From contig NZ_CP016594.1 in the NCBI RefSeq assembly GCF_001698225.1, forward strand, positions 5,332,001 through 5,396,000: 64,000 nucleotides of DNA, read 5' to 3'. The notes under the pieces were generated by a model that worked only from the letters and a program-made list of their open reading frames with translations, did not search any database and was not told where the DNA came from. Below are positions 52,205 to 61,287 of the stretch, one piece after another. Each line of letters starts with the position of its first letter. Within the stretch, counting starts at the first letter, position 1. The stretch is from Gordonia terrae. GTDB taxonomy: Bacteria; Actinomycetota; Actinomycetes; Mycobacteriales; Mycobacteriaceae. The translations under genes were made by a program, and so were the position numbers.

Positions 52205-53898
52205 CGCCGTTCTCCTTCTCCTGGTGCCGACGACGCTGTGTCGACGTAGGTGGTCATGTCGGGGACGGGGACATCGATGCCGAACGTCGCACCGTGCCCG
52301 GGAACACTACGTACCCAGGCGATTCCGTGGTGTGCGTCGGCAATGGCCCGCACGATCGCGAGTCCCAGTCCGGCACCGGACGAGTGCTGGGGTGCCGACC
52401 CCGACCGTCCGCGCTGGAAGCGCTCGAAAATCCGCGCAGCGTCCTCCTGCTCGACACCCGGGCCGTCGTCGGTGATCCAGATGCACAGATGGCGCTGCGC
52501 TCCGATGCCGGCGAAGCGAGAACCCAACTGGATGACGGAGCCCTCGCGCGTATGCCGGACCGCATTCGAGGCGTACTGCAGCATCGCCTGGGTGATCCGC
52601 TCGTGATCGACGGTGCACGGGCCCTCGGCGACCTCCATGAGCAACCATTGCCGATCACCGAGCGGTTGCACCTTGGACTCGATGTCGAGCATCAGCTGCG
52701 CCGCGTCGGTCGGCCTGACCACCACGAAGTCGGGTTGCTCGGACTTCGCCAGCATGAGCAGATCCCCGACGATGCGCCCCATCCGCCCCAGCTCGCTGTC
52801 GACGAGGTCGAGCGTCTTCCGGCGCTCCTCCGGATCGTCGGGCAGGAGTTCGAGATGACCACGCACGACCGTGATGGGGGTCCGCAGCTCGTGGCCGGCA
52901 TCGTCGACGAACTGACGCTGCGTCGTATAGGCGTCCTCGATCCGGTCGAGCATCGCATTGAAGGTCTGCGCCAGCGCGGCCACGTCATCACGCCCGATGA
53001 CCGGCACGCGCGCGGTGAGGTCGTTCTCGCCGATCTCCGCGGCGACCATCCGCACACTCCGCACCGGCGCCAGAATCCGGCCGGCCACCAGGTACGCCAC
53101 CCCGGTGGTGACGATCATGCCGGCGAGTCCCACGATCGCGAGGACCCGCATCGTACGGTCCACCAGTTCCCGACCGGGGTCGGTGTAGATGCCGACGATG
53201 AACGTCCCCGGTTGCGCCGACTCCGCGGCCGGATCCGCTGTCCCGGAGCCGACGGGCTCCAGATCGACCTTCCCCCAGCGGATCTCGCCGTGATCGGTCA
53301 TCAACACGCCGGCCGGACCGGTCTGGGCCCGCAGCTCGTCGAGCACCCGGCGGCCCTCACCCGCGGCCGGCCAGGCGTTACCGGGGAGTTCCAGGATCTC
53401 GGTGTCCCCGACGACGCCGGCCATGACCTCGCCCTGCCCGGCCGACTGCCGAGAGAGAAACACCTCCAACAGCCGCGACACCGAGGTGAAGGGTTCGGTG
53501 GTCGTCGGGTCGACCCCCTCGGCCGCGAACGTCCGGAACTCGCTGGCCTCCTGTGCGACGTCGTGGTTCGCCCGGCTGTCGACGTCGCGGAGCAACAGAT
53601 TGCGCGTCACCACGAACACCACCACCAGCAGCAAGAACGTCGTGAGCATGATCCAGGCCGTGATACGCCAACGCGCCGAGAGCGCGGGGCGCTGCCGCAC
53701 ACCCGCACTCTCGGCTGGATTCGGCCCGCTCGCTCCGCTCCCGGCGCCGGCTGGATTCGGCCCGCTCACTCCGCTCCCGGCGCCGGCTGGATTCGGCCCG
53801 CTCACTCCGCTCCCGGCGCCGGCTGGATTCGGCCCGCTCGCTCCGCTCCCGGCGCCGGCTGACTTCGATGTCTCGGCGTCAGTCGTCCTGGTCGTCAT
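52201..53898 (-). CDS. Sensor histidine kinase with repeat-containing N-terminus
   Basis: The 565-residue kinase has a low-complexity N-terminus with four copies of a 12-residue GAGSGASGPNPA-type repeat and a first membrane helix (WIMLTTFLLLVVVFVV). A sensor loop of about 150 residues, a second helix, HAMP and His336 (DDAGHELRTP) follow. N- and G-boxes are SNAVRH and GLGLAIVRA. The start is uncertain; ATG 53898 lies inside the end of the upstream acidic gene (20-bp overlap). The extracytoplasmic sensor lies between two membrane spans. Confidence 0.9.
   Translation of the reverse strand: MTTRTTDAETSKSAGAGSGASGPNPAGAGSGVSGPNPAGAGSGVSGPNPAGAGSGASGPNPAESAGVRQRPALSARWRITAWIMLTTFLLLVVVFVVTRNLLLRDVDSRANHDVAQEASEFRTFAAEGVDPTTTEPFTSVSRLLEVFLSRQSAGQGEVMAGVVGDTEILELPGNAWPAAGEGRRVLDELRAQTGPAGVLMTDHGEIRWGKVDLEPVGSGTADPAAESAQPGTFIVGIYTDPGRELVDRTMRVLAIVGLAGMIVTTGVAYLVAGRILAPVRSVRMVAAEIGENDLTARVPVIGRDDVAALAQTFNAMLDRIEDAYTTQRQFVDDAGHELRTPITVVRGHLELLPDDPEERRKTLDLVDSELGRMGRIVGDLLMLAKSEQPDFVVVRPTDAAQLMLDIESKVQPLGDRQWLLMEVAEGPCTVDHERITQAMLQYASNAVRHTREGSVIQLGSRFAGIGAQRHLCIWITDDGPGVEQEDAARIFERFQRGRSGSAPQHSSGAGLGLAIVRAIADAHHGIAWVRSVPGHGATFGIDVPVPDMTTYVDTASSAPGEGERR
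53713..53856. repeat. Four tandem 36-bp repeats in the kinase gene
   Basis: The unit GGCTGGATTCGGCCCGCTC plus 17 bp recurs at 53713, 53749, 53785 and 53821. It is in frame, so gain or loss of units changes the length of the cytoplasmic N-terminus by 12 residues without shifting the frame. It has no spacers and is not CRISPR. Confidence 0.9.
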
Positions 53899-54277
53899 CG
53901 ATGTCATCGTGCCAGTCGTCGCCCTGATCGTCGTCCTGGTCATCCCAGTCGTCGCTGTGATCGTCCCAGTCGTCGTCGCAGTCGTCGTCGCGCTGAGCCG
54001 ATCGGGGGTCACACCAATCGTCGTCGTCGGAGTTCAGGTTCGGCGGGACGGCCCGCTGCACCGGTGCTCCGGCGGGGATCTGCGGAACCGGCGCCGGGGC
54101 CGGCGGGGTCTGGGTCGGTGGCGTCGGGCCCTGAGGCGTCTGCGACGCGACATCGACCGACACCGAGTCGGCGGCCAGGTCGGGCTCGGGCGAACGGATG
54201 AGGAAGAAGCTGGCGGTCACGACGGCGACCGCGAGCGCACCGAGGGCGAGGGTGGCGAGTACTCGTGAGATCTTCAT
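53879..54277 (-). CDS. Exported Asp/Trp-rich acidic protein
   Basis: The 132-residue product has an N-terminal signal-anchor (residues about 5-27) and a proline-rich linker. Its last 50 residues contain 29 Asp and 4 Trp with two Cys. The tail faces outward and could bind Ca, Mg or other cations. It is the first gene of the operon with the kinase and regulator, overlapping the kinase start, so it may be an accessory sensor. No family is recognised. ATG 54277 lies before the hydrophobic segment. Confidence 0.75.
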   Translation of the reverse strand: MKISRVLATLALGALAVAVVTASFFLIRSPEPDLAADSVSVDVASQTPQGPTPPTQTPPAPAPVPQIPAGAPVQRAVPPNLNSDDDDWCDPRSAQRDDDCDDDWDDHSDDWDDQDDDQGDDWHDDIDDDQDD

Positions 54278-54320
54278 GTCGACGACTCTGTCGGACTCCG
54301 GTGAGCCGACCATGAGTCGA

Positions 54321-54340
54321 AGATGAAGGTTTTTTCATCT
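54321..54340. promoter_or_regulatory. Inverted repeat upstream of the acidic protein/TCS operon
   Basis: AGATGAA (54321-54327) and TTCATCT (54334-54340) flank GGTTTT. It lies 44-63 bp upstream of the acidic protein start and overlaps the stop codon of the next gene. It could be a regulator site or a terminator of the hydrolase gene. Confidence 0.4.
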
Positions 54341-55471
54341 ACGAGTCGCGGGGGTCCAGGTCGCTCAGGAACTCCTCGATGCGGGGCCACGTCTGTTCGA
54401 CCGCCGCGGACCCGGCGATCAGCCCCAGATGGCTGGTCTCCACGGTGGTGAAGTCCACGCGCGGCGCCCCGGCCAGGAGTTCCACCCCGTGATGAGCAGC
54501 CGCCCAGCTGACGATCGCGTCCCGGTGACTGCCGAACAGCGCGACCGGTACCGCGACGTCGGCGAGATCGACGACGCGACCGTCGAAGTCGAGCACGCCG
54601 CCGGCGAGTTCGCCGCGCATGATGAAGTTCTCCCACATCTGTTCGGACACCTTGCCCGGGTAACCGGGCATCGTCTCCTGGAACCGGTCGATGGCCTTCA
54701 TCCGCACGAGGGCGTCGGTGTCGTCGGCGTTGCGCAGGATGTAACCGGGCTTCTTCAGTTCGCGCTGCCAGGCGGTGCCCCGGTAGGCCAGGCGGACGAG
54801 TGGCGCGGGAATCCCGCCGAGTGCGCGCAGCGCCAGCTTCACCGGCGTGGTGCCGACTGGTCGCATCAGGGTCTTCACCAGCGGATACGGTGGCACCTTG
54901 GCGTAGTCGAGCGGGGTGCCGACCGCCGTCACCGAGGCCAGGGGGAGGTGCGGGTTGGCCGCGGCGGTCAGCAGGCTGATGGTCCCGCCGATACTCCAGG
55001 CCAGAACGTCGACCCGCCCGGGCCCCGGCGTCACCCCGGACTCGCGGCGGTCCGCTGTGCCGTAGAAGTCCGCGACGGTCGCCGCAACGGCCTCGGGGAC
55101 GATGTCGTCGAAGAAGTCGGCGAACCCCAGGTGGCGGTCGGCGCGGGTCATGTCGCCGAAGTCGAGCACGTACGGAACCCGGCCGGCACCCAGCAGGAAC
55201 TGCACGACGGACAGCCCCTCGGCGAGGTCGTAACACGCGGTCGACACCGCGAGCGGCGGGATCAGCAGCACGGGCCGCCGTCCCGTACCGGCGGCTGCGA
55301 TCACCTCGTCGTCGGTGCCGTACCGCCGCAGCGTGCGATGCGGTCGTCGGCGATCAGTGTGTACGGAGTCTCGTGGGACTCCCCGATCTCTCCGCCGCGT
55401 GCCAGATGAACCAGCGTCGCGACGCCGTCGAAACCGCCCACCACTACCTCCCCGTCGTCGTCCGGGGACAT
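54339..55471 (-). pseudogene. Alpha/beta hydrolase (PHA-synthase-like), probable frameshift
   Basis: The main frame gives a hydrolase of the polyhydroxyalkanoate synthase/lipase type (RRYGTDDEV, VLLIPPLAV, LAWSIGGTISLL with its nucleophile Ser), but without a proper start. An ATG at 55471 in another frame gives MSPDDDGEVVVGGFDGVATL to ADDRIA, which is the missing N-terminus. Joining them needs one added base near 55335 (DDRIA then TLRRYG). This is a 1-bp deletion, or a base-calling error, since the rest of the gene looks intact. Confidence 0.7.
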
Positions 55472-55590
55472 TCAACACACATCGTCGGAGCCCGGTCCGG
55501 GCGGGGTGCGACCGTTTGGTCCGCACCGCCGGCGGGTATCGAACGACGAGGCACCGCTGCCGTATGCGGTGCACAGAGGAGGTATACGCC

Positions 55591-56160
55591 ATGGCCGAAG
55601 AACTCAACGGCACCACCATCGCATTCCTGGTCGCCCAGGAGGGCGCCGAGCAGGTCGAACTCACCGAACCATGGAAGTCGGTCGAGGCGTGCGGCGGAAA
55701 GCCCGTCCTGGTGTCCACCGACTCCGGGACCGTCCAGGCGTTCGACCACCTCGACAAGGCCGACACCTTTCCGGTCGACCTCACTCTCGAAGACGCGCGT
55801 GTGATGGACTTCGACGCGCTCGTCCTGCCCGGTGGTGTCGCCAACCCCGATTTCCTCCGTGCCTCGGAACCCGCCGTGCGGTTCGTGCGCAGCTTCTTCG
55901 AGGCAGGTAAACCGGTGGCAGCCATCTGCCATGCGCCGTGGACGCTGATCGAGGCCGATGTGGTCCGTGGGCGGACACTCACGTCCTTCCCGAGCGTGCG
56001 GACCGATGTGATCAATGCCGGCGGCACCTGGGTCGACGAAGAGGTCGTCACGTGCCGGGACGGGGACAACGTGCTGATCACCAGTCGCAAGCCCGACGAC
56101 CTGGCAGCGTTCAACGCCGCGATCGTGGCCGAATTCGCCCACAGCAACGCCGCGACCTGA
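55591..56160 (+). CDS. DJ-1/PfpI-family protein
   Basis: The 189-residue protein has the PfpI fold with Cys113-His114 in AICHAP and Glu19 as the third residue; ALVLPGGVANPDFL is a typical block. PfpI-family proteins are glyoxalase III/deglycase-like or protease-like; the exact activity is unknown. The start 55591 follows AGAGGAGGTATACGCC, an excellent site. The frame upstream overlaps the divergent hydrolase. Confidence 0.9.
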   Translation: MAEELNGTTIAFLVAQEGAEQVELTEPWKSVEACGGKPVLVSTDSGTVQAFDHLDKADTFPVDLTLEDARVMDFDALVLPGGVANPDFLRASEPAVRFVRSFFEAGKPVAAICHAPWTLIEADVVRGRTLTSFPSVRTDVINAGGTWVDEEVVTCRDGDNVLITSRKPDDLAAFNAAIVAEFAHSNAAT

Positions 56161-56178
56161 CCCTCGCGCGTACAGCCC

Positions 56179-56790
56179 TCAGACGAGGGTCGGCGGCTCG
56201 GATTCGCGACCGGTCAGGGTGAGCAGCACTCGCTCACCCTGGCCGATCCGTGTTGCTATCGCCGTCGTGGTGGACAGTGCTGACGCGAGCACCGGCGCCG
56301 GGAGCGGTAGGTCGGCGTCGATCGCGCGGGAGATGTCGAGGCCGTGCACCGCGAGTTCGAAGGTCCGGGTCGGCAGATAATCGGACAGCATGATGCCGCC
56401 GAACGGTGTGGTCAGCGGCCGGTCACGTTCTCCCGCAAGTGCTCTGATGGCCTGGTCGCGGCGCTCGAGCACCCCCGCCCGTGGATCGTCCCCCAGTGCC
56501 AGGCCGGCGTCGACTCCGCGCTGCCGGACCGAGGCGGGGTCGCCGTATCCCTGGATGGACGCGAAATACGCTGCTGTCGAATCCAACTCGATGTCCGAGC
56601 CCGGCTCGGCCAGATAGCTGACCACGGTGGTCAGCGACCGACTCGCGTGTCCGACGAGCGATCTCAGCGACCACTCCCCCAGCCCCGGACCGTCCCATCG
56701 GTCGTCATCGATCAGGGCAACCAATTCCGTCAGATGCCGGGCGCCGGCCGTGAAGTCGTCGACCGCGCGCGACAGTGCCCCCTCGCTCAT
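56179..56790 (-). CDS. Maleylpyruvate-isomerase-like (DinB-fold, mycothiol-dependent type) protein
   Basis: The 203-residue protein has the N-terminal helical block LTELVALIDDDRWDGPG and LVGHASRSLTTVVSYL, resembling the TIGR03086/maleylpyruvate isomerase family. LPTRTFELAVHGLDISRAID is a typical later segment. The His residues fit metal/mycothiol binding. Its ATG is 5 bp after the OPT transporter stop, so it is the downstream partner in one transcript. The substrate is unknown. Confidence 0.8.
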   Translation of the reverse strand: MSEGALSRAVDDFTAGARHLTELVALIDDDRWDGPGLGEWSLRSLVGHASRSLTTVVSYLAEPGSDIELDSTAAYFASIQGYGDPASVRQRGVDAGLALGDDPRAGVLERRDQAIRALAGERDRPLTTPFGGIMLSDYLPTRTFELAVHGLDISRAIDADLPLPAPVLASALSTTTAIATRIGQGERVLLTLTGRESEPPTLV

Positions 56791-56795
56791 CTCCG

Positions 56796-58793
56796 TCAGT
56801 CCTTCGGTGTCCCGGCGGTGGTCGACGACGTGGTCCCGCTCGCGGTGGCGATCTTGCGGACACGGTCGTAGAGGAGTGCGATGGTCGCGGCGAAGACGAT
56901 GACGCCGAGGATCTGGGCCCACCGCTCGAACCCGTCACCGACGATCGCCAGAGCCGAGTCGTCGCCGGTGGCCGCGACGATCCCGGCGAAGACCACACCG
57001 AAGAGCGCCTCGCCGACGATCAGACCGGTGGCCAGCAGAACACCCATCCGTTTCTTGTGTTCGACTGCGCCGCCGCTGCGTTCGGCCCACCGGTTGTAGT
57101 AGTGACCGATGAAGGCACCGATCGGGATCACCAGGACGACTGACATCGGCAGGTACATGCCCATGCCGACGGCCAGCGGTGGCAACCGGAATCGCCCTGC
57201 GCGACCGAGGAGTTCGTCGATCACGATCACCGCCGCGCCGATCAGCGCCCCGATACCGATGAGCCCCCAGTTCAGGTCCGCCCCCAGCACGCCCTGCGCA
57301 AGAGTCGTCAACAGGCCGGCCTGCGGTGCCGCGAGGGCATCCTCCGTCGCTCCCGGCGCTCCGACGAAACCGAAGGCGTCGTACATCAGCTGCAGGATCG
57401 GCGGGATCACGGCGGAGCCGAACAGCACGCCGATGATCAGGGCCACCTGCTGTTTCCACGGTGTCGCCCCGACCAGCTGACCGGTCTTCAGGTCCTGCAG
57501 GTTGTCGTTGGAGATCGTCGCGACGCCGAAGACCACCGCGGCGGTGAACAGCGTGTAGGCGATGAGCGCGTCGGTCTGCGACGCGTCCGCCGGCCCGAAG
57601 GTCAGCTTGACGAGCAGTGCAGCGATCAGTACCACCAGGATGCCGACACCGGAGATCGGACTGTTCGACGACCCGATGAGGCCCGCCATGTAACCACACA
57701 CCGAGGCGACGGCCAGTCCGATGACGAAGACGAAGACGATGCTGACCGCGATGATCCCGGTGGCGTTGCCCTCCAGCACCGTGTCGTGGACGAAGTCCCA
57801 CAGCAGCACCCCGATCGGGATGAGCAGCACGAGGATGCTGCCGCCGACGATGTTGATCGGCATGTCCCGCTCGGTGATGTCGACGGTCACCCCCTCACGG
57901 CGTGACCGCGACGAGACCATGGCCGCCCGGATTCCGCGCACGATCGGCCCGATGACCTTGATCAGGGTCCAGATGGCCGCGATGGCAATCGCACCGGCGC
58001 CGATGAGCCGCACGTCATTGGCGAAGATCGCGCTGACGGCGTCGGCGAGATCCTCCCCCGCCGTCTGCCCCTGGGTCTCGATGGGCAGCAGGACGACGTA
58101 GGAGATCACCACCCCGACGAGCATGGCGACACCGACGGTCACCCCGACGAGATGGCCGATGCCGATCAGCGACATCGACAGTCCGGCACTGAAGAGCGTT
58201 CCGCCCGTGCCGATCTTGATCGTCGCCGAGATCGAGTCGCTGAGCACCTTCAGTTTGGTGAGCAACGCGAAACCGGCGGACGCGACCGAGCCCAGGATGA
58301 TCGTGCGCAGGCCCGCCTTGTTCTCGGTGGCGCCGCCGGCGGAATCGCCGACCTTCAGGACCTCGGCCGCCGCAACACCTTCGGGGTAGGGCAGATCGGA
58401 TCCGGTGACCAGCGCGCGGCGCAGCGGAATGGAGTACATGACGCCGAGGATGCCGCCGATCGCGCAGACAGCCACCGTGATCCAGTAGGGGAATCCGGTC
58501 CACCACCCGATGATCACCAGACCGGGGATGACGAAGATGATCGCCGACAGCGTCCCGGCCGCGGACGCGATGGTCTGGACGATGTTGTTCTCCACCACCG
58601 AGTGGTTCGCGAAGTACCGCAGGATGCTCATCGAGATGACGGCCGCCGGGATCGCGGTGGCGAAGGTGAGACCCACCTTGAGCCCGAGGTAGACGTTGGC
58701 GGCGGTGAAGACCAGCGTGATGATCCCGCCGAGGACCGCGCCTCGAAAAGTCAGCTCACGTAGGTTCGCGGTGGCCGGAGGCGCAGTCGCCAT
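56796..58793 (-). CDS. OPT-family oligopeptide transporter
   Basis: The 665-residue protein is highly hydrophobic with about 16 membrane helices. It has the OPT blocks GGIITLVFTAANVYLGLKVG, the ATAIPAAVIS segment and NHSVVENNIVQTIASAAGT (a block typical of OPT proteins). Bacterial OPT proteins take up small peptides or metal complexes. ATG 58793 follows GGGAGGGACACG. It is divergent from the TetR gene by 250 bp. Confidence 0.93.
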   Translation of the reverse strand: MATAPPATANLRELTFRGAVLGGIITLVFTAANVYLGLKVGLTFATAIPAAVISMSILRYFANHSVVENNIVQTIASAAGTLSAIIFVIPGLVIIGWWTGFPYWITVAVCAIGGILGVMYSIPLRRALVTGSDLPYPEGVAAAEVLKVGDSAGGATENKAGLRTIILGSVASAGFALLTKLKVLSDSISATIKIGTGGTLFSAGLSMSLIGIGHLVGVTVGVAMLVGVVISYVVLLPIETQGQTAGEDLADAVSAIFANDVRLIGAGAIAIAAIWTLIKVIGPIVRGIRAAMVSSRSRREGVTVDITERDMPINIVGGSILVLLIPIGVLLWDFVHDTVLEGNATGIIAVSIVFVFVIGLAVASVCGYMAGLIGSSNSPISGVGILVVLIAALLVKLTFGPADASQTDALIAYTLFTAAVVFGVATISNDNLQDLKTGQLVGATPWKQQVALIIGVLFGSAVIPPILQLMYDAFGFVGAPGATEDALAAPQAGLLTTLAQGVLGADLNWGLIGIGALIGAAVIVIDELLGRAGRFRLPPLAVGMGMYLPMSVVLVIPIGAFIGHYYNRWAERSGGAVEHKKRMGVLLATGLIVGEALFGVVFAGIVAATGDDSALAIVGDGFERWAQILGVIVFAATIALLYDRVRKIATASGTTSSTTAGTPKD

Positions 58794-59005
58794 CGTGTCC
58801 CTCCCAACAGTCGGGTCCTGCGACCGATGGTCGTTCGGACGGCGGATCATCCGGGCGTTCGTCGATTCACCTTAGGTCGGGGTGTCCACTCGCGCAGGGA
58901 CTTCCCGAGTAGGCGGAGGTCGGTTCGCGCGTCGGGCCGAGCCGCCGCGGTACGGGTGCGTCCGCTATGCCCGTTTCTCATCGTCGTAGAGACGGCCGGT
59001 ATCGC

Positions 59006-59020
59006 GCCGTTTCAGACGGC
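59006..59020. promoter_or_regulatory. Short palindrome upstream of a TetR gene
   Basis: GCCGT-TTCAG-ACGGC is a perfect 5-bp inverted repeat 24 bp before the TetR ATG. ACCTTAGGT (58869-58877) lies closer to the OPT gene. Either could be the TetR site; the evidence is weak. Confidence 0.3.
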
Positions 59021-59043
59021 TCGCGTAGGGCATCATCTAGGTC

Positions 59044-59682
59044 ATGAGCGAAGGGAAGTCGGAGCAGTCTGCCCGCACTCGCGCGCTCCTGATCGGCGCA
59101 GCCGAGAAGCTGATCGCCCTCAACGGCGTGGCCGCCGTCTCCAGCCGCCAGATCAGCAAGGCGGCGGGTCAAGGCAACAACTACGCCGTCGGACATCACT
59201 TCGGTTCCAAGGACGATCTGCTTCGCGCGACATTGACCTCGCACAACATCCCGATCGAACGGTTGCGTCGCAGATGCCTGGCCGAGGTCGGACCCGAACC
59301 GGGGGTTCGCGACTGGCTCCGCTGTCTCGTCGGGCCGGAGGTCGAGTATCTGGCGGAACTCGGCCCGCCCAGCTACTTCGCCCGGTTCTTCGCCCAGGTG
59401 TCCAGTGACCCGTCCGCGACCGTCCTGCTCTATGAGGAGACCGCACGATCGGAAGTCCTCATGACGATCCTCGACCGGTTCTACGCCACCTTGCCGACCC
59501 TCTCGGACGACGTGCTCGAGGTGCGTAACAACCTGACGCGCCACATGATCGTCAACGCGCTGGCCGACATCGAGCGCGCGGGCGAGGCCGAGGCGGGCGC
59601 TGCATCTCGGACCTGGCAGCACCAGCGCGATCTCGTCGTCGACGCTCTGACCGGGATGTGGCTCGCCCCGGTCACCCCGTGA
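59044..59682 (+). CDS. TetR-family regulator
   Basis: The 212-residue protein has the HTH ALNGVAAVSSRQISKAAGQG followed by NNYAVGHHFGSKDDLL and an unassigned C-terminal domain. It is divergent from the OPT transporter and convergent with the cholesterol-oxidase-like gene, so either may be its target. Confidence 0.9.
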   Translation: MSEGKSEQSARTRALLIGAAEKLIALNGVAAVSSRQISKAAGQGNNYAVGHHFGSKDDLLRATLTSHNIPIERLRRRCLAEVGPEPGVRDWLRCLVGPEVEYLAELGPPSYFARFFAQVSSDPSATVLLYEETARSEVLMTILDRFYATLPTLSDDVLEVRNNLTRHMIVNALADIERAGEAEAGAASRTWQHQRDLVVDALTGMWLAPVTP

Positions 59683-59685
59683 CGG

Positions 59686-61287
59686 TCAGATCACCGCGCC
59701 GACGTCATGGGCGACGATCCGGTCCAGTGCCCGCTCGGCCACCGCGGCGATGGTCATCGACGGATTGCATGCCGCGGTGTTGCCCGGCATGAGCGCGCCG
59801 TCGATCACGTAGAGTCCGCGCTGGCCCTCGACCCGCCCCTCGAGGTCGCAGACCGTGCCCATGTTGGCCCCACCGAGGGCATGCCAGGTCGACGGGAACA
59901 CCGCGTTGGTGTCGGTGAGGATCGCGTCGGGCCCGGCGATCCGCCGAACCGTCCGATCGATGTGCTTGGTCTGGATCTCCGAATCGCCCTCGTGCGGCCA
60001 TCGGATGAGCGCGTCCCCGATCGCCGAGTCGTAGGCGATGACACCACGGCCCGAGCTCACGCCGAAGCCGACCATCATCGTGGTGCCGGCGTACACCGGC
60101 AGCGGCGGGAGGGACGCCTGGATGATGGTGAACGCACTTTTCGGGTCACTCCAGTTGGGACTGCCGAAGACGACCGGGCCGCCCTGCACCTTCCCGAAGT
60201 CGATGCTCGGACTGGTCCAGGTGTAGATCCGGTCGGCGTTGGTGCCCCATCCGTGCCCCAGACCGTCCGGCAGGTCGGGCACAGTACCCGTCGCACGCGC
60301 CTTGACGAGCAACTTGGTGGTGTTCACGCTGCCCGCCGACAGGATGAGAGTGCGCGCGATCAGCTCCTTGTGCTCCAACACTTTTCCGGACTCGTCGGTG
60401 CGTTCGACGTCGAGGGACCACCGGCCGTCGGGGCGGCGTGCGACCTGGCGCACCGTGTGCAGGGTGCGGACCTGAACGCGCCCGGTTGCCTCGGCCTCAC
60501 GGATGTAGGTGACGTCGACGCTGTGCTTGCCGCCGTTGTTCACACCGATGGCGCCGTCGCCGTTGGTGTAAGCGGGTTTCATCTCGCCGCGCAATTCGGC
60601 TGCGGCGTAACCCCAGTCGATCGGCATCGGGATCTTCTCCAGCCGCAGCCCTTCGGCCCGGACCCGTTTCGCGAATTGTCGCGGCGCCAGGTACTGCGGG
60701 GACCGCACCACCGAATCGGGGGCGACCGCGACCTTCAGCATCCGCGCGACCCTCGGATAGTGCACCCGGTTCATCAGTTGCCAGTCGAGCGCGTCGGGGA
60801 AATGCTCGTTGAACACCGCCTCGCTCGGTTGCAATGTCATGCCCTGGTAGACGAGGGAACCACCGCCGAGGCCGGCCGGACACAGTGCGGTCATGTTGGC
60901 ACCGGAAACCGATTCGAACAGTCCCACATAGGGTTCGACGCTCAGCGGCTTGCCGAAGAGGTTCGGGGTCGACTCATGCCACAGCATTCGCTTGTCCGGA
61001 CTCGACGCACGCGGAAAGGTCTCCGAGTTCGGTCCCGTCGGCCATCGCCGGCCTCGCTCGAGCAACAGGACCGGCACTCCCGCCTGGGCGAGGCGGAGCG
61101 CCGCGACGCCGCCGCCGAATCCCGAGCCGACGATCACCACGCGATGCTCTTCGCGCGTCCGCCTGATTCGTCGCGACGGGTCGGCCGACGCCCGGCCGCC
61201 ACCGTTGGCCACCGCGGCCGCCGTTCCCGCGGCGGTCACCGCTGCGGCACGAAGAAAAGTCCGTCTCGTCGGAAGTGCCCCGGTCAT
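59686..61287 (-). CDS. Tat-exported GMC oxidoreductase, cholesterol-oxidase-like
   Basis: The 533-residue flavoprotein has a twin-arginine signal (TRRTFLRA). The GMC FAD motif GSGFGG (54-59), the LLLERGRRWP block and the C-terminal HALGGANMG and NPSMTIAAVAERAL (with the catalytic His and Asn) match class I cholesterol oxidases. It oxidises a sterol to a 3-ketosteroid outside the membrane, but substrate proof is lacking. The ATG follows ACAGGAGAAC. It fits the KstR-box theme at 2.9 and 35.4 kb. Confidence 0.85.
   Translation of the reverse strand: MTGALPTRRTFLRAAAVTAAGTAAAVANGGGRASADPSRRIRRTREEHRVVIVGSGFGGGVAALRLAQAGVPVLLLERGRRWPTGPNSETFPRASSPDKRMLWHESTPNLFGKPLSVEPYVGLFESVSGANMTALCPAGLGGGSLVYQGMTLQPSEAVFNEHFPDALDWQLMNRVHYPRVARMLKVAVAPDSVVRSPQYLAPRQFAKRVRAEGLRLEKIPMPIDWGYAAAELRGEMKPAYTNGDGAIGVNNGGKHSVDVTYIREAEATGRVQVRTLHTVRQVARRPDGRWSLDVERTDESGKVLEHKELIARTLILSAGSVNTTKLLVKARATGTVPDLPDGLGHGWGTNADRIYTWTSPSIDFGKVQGGPVVFGSPNWSDPKSAFTIIQASLPPLPVYAGTTMMVGFGVSSGRGVIAYDSAIGDALIRWPHEGDSEIQTKHIDRTVRRIAGPDAILTDTNAVFPSTWHALGGANMGTVCDLEGRVEGQRGLYVIDGALMPGNTAACNPSMTIAAVAERALDRIVAHDVGAVI

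Noticed and set aside
53713..53856. Regular 36-bp repeats as a CRISPR array
   Set aside because: The units abut with no spacers, are in frame with a coding sequence and have no cas genes nearby.
54339..56147. 602-residue minus-strand frame as a single hydrolase
   Set aside because: Its first half is antisense to the PfpI gene and lacks homology; the true N-terminus is in another frame from 55471.
57109..58763. Plus-strand frames opposite the OPT transporter
   Set aside because: Antisense to a long hydrophobic gene with clear motifs; no ribosome sites.
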